This document shows positions 55,735 through 61,073 of a stretch of DNA of 61,073 bases, in pieces. The stretch is from Gemmatimonas sp. (lineage in GTDB: Bacteria; Gemmatimonadota; Gemmatimonadetes; Gemmatimonadales; Gemmatimonadaceae), in assembly GCF_021298855.1 (NCBI RefSeq), contig NZ_JAJTHI010000009.1, forward strand, positions 1-61,073, written 5' to 3'. Position 1 is the first letter of the stretch, and the number at the start of each line of letters is the position of its first letter. Under the pieces are notes generated by a model that ran no database searches, was not told the origin of the DNA, and saw nothing but the letters and a program-made list of their open reading frames with translations. The translations under genes and the position numbers were made by a program.

Positions 55735-58356
55735 TCAGCGCCCGCGGCCAGCGGCCGGGACTTTGCTGGCGGGTGTGACAGGTGCGGCGGGAGCAGTCGT
55801 GGTTGGTGCCGCCTTGACCGGCCCCTCCGCCACCACCTTCCGCAGGCGGAAGGCATCGCTCTTCACCACACCGAGGATGAAATCGTTGAGCTTGTAATTG
55901 TTCTTGCCGGCCGCCGCTTCGATGCGGCGCACCGTGGGCGCATCGTACCACTCGACGCGCCGCCCGAGCGCATACGCCATGAGGTTCTGCGTGAACGAGC
56001 GCATGAGCGGCACCGGTCGCTTCAGCAGCGCCTGCTGGAGCTCGGTGGGGTTGGTGATCCTGGTGCCATCGTAGTAGTCACCGCGGGTATCGAGTGCCGA
56101 CCCGTTCTCGCGAATGCGCCAGCGGCCCATCACGTCGAAGTTGTCGAGCGCCAGACCAATGGGATCGATGAACTGATGGCACGACTTGCAGGTCGCGTTC
56201 GCGCGATGAATTTCCATGCGCTCACGGGTGGTGAGCAGGCGCCCTTCCTGCGCCCCCTTGGTTTCTTCGAGGTCGGGCACGTTCGGCGGCGGCGGCGGCG
56301 GCGGGGAGCCCATGAGCACCTCCATCACCCACTTGCCGCGCAGCACCGGTGAGGTGCGATTGGCTACCGACGTGAGCGTGAGCACGCTCCCGTGCCCCAG
56401 GATGCCGCTGCGCGGCGAACCGGCCGGATACGTGACCCGACGGAAGTCGTTGCCGACGACCCCCGGAATGTCGTAGTGCCTGGCGAGCGATTCGTTGAGG
56501 TACGTGTAGTTGGCCGTGAACAGATCGAGCAGGCTGCGGTTCTCGCGCACGAGATGGTGGAAGAACAGCTCGGTCTCGCGCCGCATCTCCCTGGCCAGCT
56601 GCTCGCGGAAGTCGGGGAACTGGTTGGCATCGGGGTGCACGAGCTCGATGTCCTGCAACCGGAGCCACTGTGAGGCAAAGCGCGTGGCGAGCGCTTCGCT
56701 GCGCGGATCGGCCAGCAGGCGCCGCGCCTGCGCCACGAGCACCGTGGTGTCGGCGAGGCGACCGGAGCGCCCCAGCGCCACCAGCTGCGAGTCGGGGGGC
56801 GCGCCCCAGAGGAAGAACGAGAGACGTGACGCGAGGTCCACGCCGCTCACCGGCACGCGCCCCTTGGCCGCGGCCGGCACCTCTTCTATGCGGAAGATGA
56901 AGTGCGGGCTGGAGAGCATGGCCTCGAGCGCCGTGCGGATGCCGATCTCGAAGCCCCCGGCCTTCGCGCCTTCATCGTAGAAGGCCAGCAGCCCCTTGAG
57001 ATCATTGGCCTGCATGGGGCGACGGTACGCCTGCGCGCCCAACCGGGTCAGGATTTTCTCGGCGCAGGGACGCGCTTCGGTGGCCGACAACGGACGGCAG
57101 CTGAAAATGCGGCGGCGCGTTGGCGTGTCGGAGACCCCCGTGGGATTGTAGGGCCCCGTCACGGCAAAGTTCTGTATGTGCGCCTGCACGGTAATACCCG
57201 CCTGCGCCCCGATCTGCGTATCGGCGATGCTGTGCCCGAGCGGCGTGATGTTGTCATTCACCGGCCCTTCGAAGGTCCGCACGAAGGTGGCGGCGATACG
57301 CTGCGGGCCGGCCCGGATGGGGACCGGCTTGGTGCGGATCTCCATGCCCTGCGGATCGGCCTGCGACATGCCGCGATCGATATCAAGCAGCGCCACGCGC
57401 TCGCCGTTCACCGACACTTCGATCTTTTCGTCGAACGGCGCCGTGGACGCGAACAGCTGGCCGGTGGGAATGGCGTGCAGCGTAATGGTGAAGACGTACT
57501 CGCCGTCGGCGGGGAAGGTGTGCGTCACCGCCGCGCCGCCGCGCGTCCCGATCGGGGCACCCTCCACCTGATCCAGCTGCGACGCGAGTCGCGCAATCTT
57601 GAAGGTGCTGGTGGAGACGCTCGCCTTGGGGTCGCCCACGGCAAGGCGGGCAATCTCACTCGCCGCGTCGAGATAGGAGTCGAGCAGCGTGGCCGACGGC
57701 AGCTGCACGTCGGCGATGTTGTCGAAGTTCGCGCTCTTGGTGTCCAGCGGCAGCCACGAGTCGGCCCGGATGTCGAGCGAGAGCACGTCCTTCACGGCAC
57801 GCTCGTACTCGGCACGGTTGAGCCGCTGGAAGGTGCGGGTGCCCGGGTTCGGGTCGGCCGCGTAGCGCGCGTCCATCGTGCGCTCGATCGATTCCAGCAG
57901 GATCTGCAGCGTATCACCGCCCGGCTTCGCACGCCCCGGCGGCGGCATCATGCCGGTGCGCAGCTTGTTGATCATTTTCTCTGCCACTTCCGGGGCGGTC
58001 TGCCCAATGGTGGCCAGATCCAGATTCTGCAGCGACAGATTGCCCTGGCGGCGTTGATCGCTGTGGCACCCGGCGCAGGTCTTCTTGACGACCTCGCCCA
58101 ACGCCGCTGCCGTCATGGTGCGTGCCGCCGGCTTGAGTACCGGATGACCAACGCGGCGATTGGCGCGGGTCACGCTGCCCAGTACGGGATCGGCAGCACC
58201 ACTTACGAACGACAGATCGTAGGACGTGGCGGTCACGGGCGCCGAGCTGGCCACCTCACGAGACGCCCCCGACGGCGTCGTGCCCTCGGGTCGATCCACG
58301 GTGGTCAAGGCGAGCAGCGCCACGCATCCGGCACCAGCAGCTACCAACGACTTCAT
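55735..58356 (-). CDS. DUF1592-type cytochrome-like protein (PSD/PSCyt domains)
   Basis: Exported protein of 873 residues with the domain chain of planctomycete-type cytochrome proteins: a haem site C94-AG-C97-H98, DUF1587 (FQRLNRAEYERAVKDVL), DUF1595/DUF1592 in the middle, and DUF1588/DUF1585 at the end (RANATCKSCHQFIDPIGLALDNFD, with a second CxxCH). An inserted carbohydrate-binding-like beta region lies around 250-400. It may oxidise an external polymer with DUF1552, but no member is well characterised. First gene of a DUF1592-DUF1552-ankyrin operon. Confidence 0.9.
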   Translation of the reverse strand: MKSLVAAGAGCVALLALTTVDRPEGTTPSGASREVASSAPVTATSYDLSFVSGAADPVLGSVTRANRRVGHPVLKPAARTMTAAALGEVVKKTCAGCHSDQRRQGNLSLQNLDLATIGQTAPEVAEKMINKLRTGMMPPPGRAKPGGDTLQILLESIERTMDARYAADPNPGTRTFQRLNRAEYERAVKDVLSLDIRADSWLPLDTKSANFDNIADVQLPSATLLDSYLDAASEIARLAVGDPKASVSTSTFKIARLASQLDQVEGAPIGTRGGAAVTHTFPADGEYVFTITLHAIPTGQLFASTAPFDEKIEVSVNGERVALLDIDRGMSQADPQGMEIRTKPVPIRAGPQRIAATFVRTFEGPVNDNITPLGHSIADTQIGAQAGITVQAHIQNFAVTGPYNPTGVSDTPTRRRIFSCRPLSATEARPCAEKILTRLGAQAYRRPMQANDLKGLLAFYDEGAKAGGFEIGIRTALEAMLSSPHFIFRIEEVPAAAKGRVPVSGVDLASRLSFFLWGAPPDSQLVALGRSGRLADTTVLVAQARRLLADPRSEALATRFASQWLRLQDIELVHPDANQFPDFREQLAREMRRETELFFHHLVRENRSLLDLFTANYTYLNESLARHYDIPGVVGNDFRRVTYPAGSPRSGILGHGSVLTLTSVANRTSPVLRGKWVMEVLMGSPPPPPPPNVPDLEETKGAQEGRLLTTRERMEIHRANATCKSCHQFIDPIGLALDNFDVMGRWRIRENGSALDTRGDYYDGTRITNPTELQQALLKRPVPLMRSFTQNLMAYALGRRVEWYDAPTVRRIEAAAGKNNYKLNDFILGVVKSDAFRLRKVVAEGPVKAAPTTTAPAAPVTPASKVPAAGRGR

Positions 58357-58633
58357 CCCCGGGCCTCCAGGCTCAGGCGGGTGTGGTCGGGTGGGGGCGC
58401 CGGCGGGATCGCGCCCCCGAAAAAGGCTTACAACAAAGATACGATCAGGACGGCGAAAGTGTTCACTGGTGGGAACATGGCCGCCGGTGCCGAAAGCCCT
58501 CTGCCCTCAGCGCTTGTGCTCCCTCGGCCGTTGGGGTGGATTAGAGCAGCTGCAGGTTGCTGTACGCCGCCGCCAACACCCGCCAGGCCGCGGCCCTCCC
58601 CCTCCCCCTCCCCTACCCTCCCCGGAGGAGTTC
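58357..58633. promoter_or_regulatory. Divergent region: possible -7 box and leader hairpin
   Basis: Separates the DUF1592 operon (minus) from the aldolase-like gene (plus). On the minus strand TATCTTTG (58441-58434) equals the TAnnTTTG -7 box of Bacteroidota promoters. Between it and the start codon lies an 8-bp stem (58393-58400 with 58411-58418), so the operon leader should fold. Whether Gemmatimonadota use this box is uncertain. No gene is visible. Confidence 0.4.
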
Positions 58634-59614
58634 GTGCGATCACGCTCGATGCTGTCCGCCACGGCCATCCTGAGCCTTGGCCTCCTTCCTACCGCGCCCC
58701 TGCCGGCCCAGCGGCTCAACCCGGTCATCGACCTGGTGGCCGCTGGCAAGCCGGTGTTCGGCCTGTATGCCCCGGCCAATCGCCGAGCACGCCCCGGGCA
58801 GCCGGCACCGCCAGCCGACTCAATGAAAAACATGAGCCAGCTGGCGGCGGAGGCGCTGGCGTACAAGAAGCTGGACTACGTCTTCGAAGGCACCATGGAG
58901 TACAACTTCGACCAGACGTACCCGCCCTTCACCGAATTCGCGAAGGCGCTGCACGAGGGGGGAGCGCTGAGCAAAGGCAAGGCCCCGCGCCTCACGCACC
59001 CGCTGTTCGCGAAGACGCCGGAGATTGCCCCCGATCCAGCCGTCGCGACCGCCCGCATTGGCAAGCAGCTGAACGAGGGTGTGATGGGGATTGTCTTCGT
59101 GGATGTGCTGAACGCGGATGAGCTCAAGAAGGGCATCGCGGCCGTGCGCTTCAAGAGCAAGGGCGGCACCCGTGCCGACGATGTGGGCGCCGCGCCCGCT
59201 CGCTGGGGGATGAGCGACAAGGAGTACCGGGAGAAGGCCGATCTCTGGCCGCTCAATCCCAAGGGCGAGCTGTACACCTTCACGATCGTCGAAAGCAAGG
59301 AAGGGCTGCAGCACATTCGTGAGATTGCCGCAGTGCCCGGCGTGGGTGTGCTTTTCCCTGGTGCCGGCACGCTGCGCGGCGTGTTCACCACCACCGATGC
59401 GAACGGTCAGCGCAAGTTCGACGAGGCCGCCTGGGAGGCGGCCATTCAGAGCGTGCTGGCCGCCTGCAAGGAGTTCAAGGTGCCGTGCGGCTACCCGGCC
59501 GGCGCGCCTGACATCGAGAAGCGCATGAAGGAGGGCTTCAGCGTCTTCGTGATTGGCTGGGGCGAGCAAGGGTTCAAGGCGGTGGATCTCGGTCGCGCCG
59601 CCAGCGGGCGCTGA
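58634..59614 (+). CDS. Exported HpcH/HpaI aldolase-like protein
   Basis: Protein of 326 residues of the HpcH/HpaI aldolase/citrate-lyase family, which cleave or form C-C bonds at pyruvate enolate. VEGTMEYN-like and TFTIVESKEGLQHIREIAAVPG, then VGVLFPGAGTLRGVF, match the metal-binding Glu and substrate loop regions. A signal peptide (SLGLLPTAPLPAQ) is uncommon: the family is cytosolic. GTG at 58634 follows GGAGGAG by three bases; the ATG at 58649 is the alternative. Several insertions (about 55-75, 180-200) distinguish it from HpcH. Confidence 0.8.
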   Translation: MRSRSMLSATAILSLGLLPTAPLPAQRLNPVIDLVAAGKPVFGLYAPANRRARPGQPAPPADSMKNMSQLAAEALAYKKLDYVFEGTMEYNFDQTYPPFTEFAKALHEGGALSKGKAPRLTHPLFAKTPEIAPDPAVATARIGKQLNEGVMGIVFVDVLNADELKKGIAAVRFKSKGGTRADDVGAAPARWGMSDKEYREKADLWPLNPKGELYTFTIVESKEGLQHIREIAAVPGVGVLFPGAGTLRGVFTTTDANGQRKFDEAAWEAAIQSVLAACKEFKVPCGYPAGAPDIEKRMKEGFSVFVIGWGEQGFKAVDLGRAASGR

Positions 59615-59632
59615 GCCTGGGCGCGAAACACA

Positions 59633-59663
59633 AAGGGCCGCCGGACAGTGTCCGGCGGCCCTT
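59633..59663. terminator. Bidirectional terminator hairpin
   Basis: Thirteen perfect pairs (59633-59645 with 59651-59663) around a 5-base loop, midway between the convergent stops at 59614 and 59684. Short A- and T-flanks (aaa before, tt after) are present. Confidence 0.8.
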
Positions 59664-59683
59664 CGTGCTTTGCGGCGTGGTCT

Positions 59684-61060
59684 TTACGGGTTGCGGTCGA
59701 GGCAGCCCGCCGTCGCCTTCGGGTTGTTCTTTTCGTCGAAGGGGATGGGGAGATTCACGTCGTTGCCGTACACGCCGGCCAGTGGCGCCGGCAGGTTGCC
59801 GGTGGGGAACACCGTGTTGGCCGCACGGCCGTACTGCCGCACGAGGCGACGCAGGTCACCCAGACGGTGGCCGGTGAGATACAGCCATTTGGCGCGCTCC
59901 TCGAAGAGCAGCGAAACGGCCGCCGCCTGCGTGGTGGGCGCCGAACCCGGCAACGGGGCCATGGCCGGGGTAGTGGCGGTGGCGCGGAGGTTGTTGAGCC
60001 CGGCAAACACCGCGTCACGATCGGCCTGGTTATCGCGGCGTACACGCGCCTCGAGTTCGATCAGGCGCGCCTCGATGCCGTTGGCCACCACCGCCCCGGT
60101 CGTGCGGTCGTACTTGAGCTGCGTGGGGAGGTTGCGGCTGGAGCCGTTGAACCCGGTACGGGTGGACGGCACCCACGGGATACGCGGGTCGGCGGGGGTG
60201 GTGAGGAACGCGATACCGTTAAGCCCCTCGCCGCGCCCCTGCGCGTCGGGGAGCACGATGGCGTAGCGTGAATTGGGCACGGTGAGCGCGTTCCACATGC
60301 CATTTTCCTGACGACCCGACCCCGTGGAGTGCGCGGTGACCCACGCAAAGCTCGTCGGCACCGCAGCAACGGCAGCCGCGGCATCGTCGAACCGCCCCTG
60401 ATTGAGCAGCACACGGGCACGACCGATACGGGCGATGTTCTGCACACGCGTGTCGGTGCCGGCACTGGCCAGCGCCGAATCGAAGCTGGCGAGGGCGCGC
60501 GTGTAGATCTGCGCGGTGGTCTGCGGCTGGCCAAACTCAGTCGTGGTGCCGTCTTCCTCGGAGAAGGGCACGCCCGAGCAGTACGCTTCGGCGAAGAACG
60601 TCTCGACAAACCCACGGATGTTGTACATCTCGCCGATGTTCTGTACCGGCGTGGGCGCCACGCGCCGGAGCACGTTGATGGTACGCGTCGCCCCCGACCG
60701 GGCGCGGTGCAGGTTGCGGTAGAAGCCGTCCAGCGCCGGCAGGTTGTCGTTCATCGCCCGCTGGTTGGGAAAGAGGCGGTCGTCGAACGTGTCGGTGGAG
60801 TACATCTCGTCGGAGACGTTGCCGGTCACGACGACCATGCTCTCCAGGCTGGCGTTGCCGCTGAAGACGTTCTGGAAGTCCTGGATGACGCCCAGCCGGA
60901 GCGGCGTCGCGCCGGCCGTGGTGGCGTAGTCGTTGACGTTGAGGACGTCGGGATCGGTGATCTCGAGCGTGTCGGTGGTACACCCCGCCGCCACACCGAC
61001 CGCGAGGAACACTGCACTCGCCGGACGGATGAATCGACGAGTCACGAATGGGAATCGCAT
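59684..61060 (-). CDS. SusD/RagB-family nutrient-binding lipoprotein
   Basis: Lipoprotein of 458 residues (lipobox VAAGC, Cys 27). SusD features include the start LEITDPDVLNVND, TPR-like helices (NIARIGRARVLLNQGRFDDA), and the C-terminal LLFEERAKWLYLTGHRLGDLRRL that is highly typical. SusD forms the lid on a SusC TonB-dependent pore and captures glycans or peptides at the cell surface. The gene starts 13 bases from the right edge; its susC partner is expected just outside the window. Confidence 0.93.
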   Translation of the reverse strand: MRFPFVTRRFIRPASAVFLAVGVAAGCTTDTLEITDPDVLNVNDYATTAGATPLRLGVIQDFQNVFSGNASLESMVVVTGNVSDEMYSTDTFDDRLFPNQRAMNDNLPALDGFYRNLHRARSGATRTINVLRRVAPTPVQNIGEMYNIRGFVETFFAEAYCSGVPFSEEDGTTTEFGQPQTTAQIYTRALASFDSALASAGTDTRVQNIARIGRARVLLNQGRFDDAAAAVAAVPTSFAWVTAHSTGSGRQENGMWNALTVPNSRYAIVLPDAQGRGEGLNGIAFLTTPADPRIPWVPSTRTGFNGSSRNLPTQLKYDRTTGAVVANGIEARLIELEARVRRDNQADRDAVFAGLNNLRATATTPAMAPLPGSAPTTQAAAVSLLFEERAKWLYLTGHRLGDLRRLVRQYGRAANTVFPTGNLPAPLAGVYGNDVNLPIPFDEKNNPKATAGCLDRNP

Positions 61061-61073
61061 AGAAGCGTGCTCG

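Overview
The window is GC-rich, densely packed bacterial chromosome. The gene families point to Gemmatimonadota (Gemmatimonas-like): paired M16 peptidases, DUF885 and M28 secreted peptidases, a DUF1592/DUF1552/ankyrin trio with CxxCH motifs, a SusD lipoprotein and many genes overlapping by 1-4 bases. This assignment is an inference from gene content; there is no rRNA or marker-gene tree behind it.

Layout. 1-2.6 kb is the right end of an integrated element: an XRE-type regulator, a tyrosine integrase, tandem 11-bp repeats, and an attachment core that is the 3' half of a tRNA-Asn gene followed by that tRNA's terminator. 2.7-10 kb is housekeeping: MOSC protein, an M16 peptidase pair, a rhodanese lipoprotein, purE-purK, a small membrane protein and acetate kinase. 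11-14.8 kb is a methionine operon, metY-metX-hom, behind a well-matched SAM-II riboswitch; a promoter and further hairpins precede the riboswitch. 14.8-24.6 kb holds a P1-family peptidase, holB, moaC, two lytic transglycosylases, a NarL-type two-component pair and an MscS channel. A tRNA-Lys(TTT) lies at 24.66 kb. 24.8-37 kb continues with an OmpA lipoprotein, a dienoyl-CoA-reductase-like SDR, rnhB, rplS, prolyl oligopeptidase, a probable dead alpha/beta hydrolase, DUF885 peptidase, ABC-F ATPase and a GHL10 hydrolase. 36.6-37.5 kb is a VapBC-type toxin-antitoxin pair with a recognisable promoter and palindrome. 37.9-44.4 kb has an M28 peptidase, a DUF3828-like lipoprotein, a MATE exporter and a three-gene CUT2-type sugar ABC transporter.

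From 44.7 kb to the right edge almost every product carries an export signal: two NHL beta-propellers, a PQQ dehydrogenase, a HupE/UreJ membrane protein fused to cytochrome c, an exported RidA, the ankyrin/DUF1552/DUF1592 operon, an exported HpcH/HpaI aldolase-like protein and a SusD lipoprotein. Together they suggest a cell-envelope oxidation and uptake module. The HupE-cytochrome fusion, coupled by overlap to the quinoprotein gene, is the most unusual protein in the window.

Three intergenic regions in this right part carry long, nearly perfect inverted repeats whose arms are built from short repeated words. I read them as terminator-like hairpins of an unusual type, or as a family of intergenic repeat elements. 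The SAM-II riboswitch, the tRNA-Asn attachment end, the HupE-cytochrome fusion and these hairpins are the main points for follow-up.
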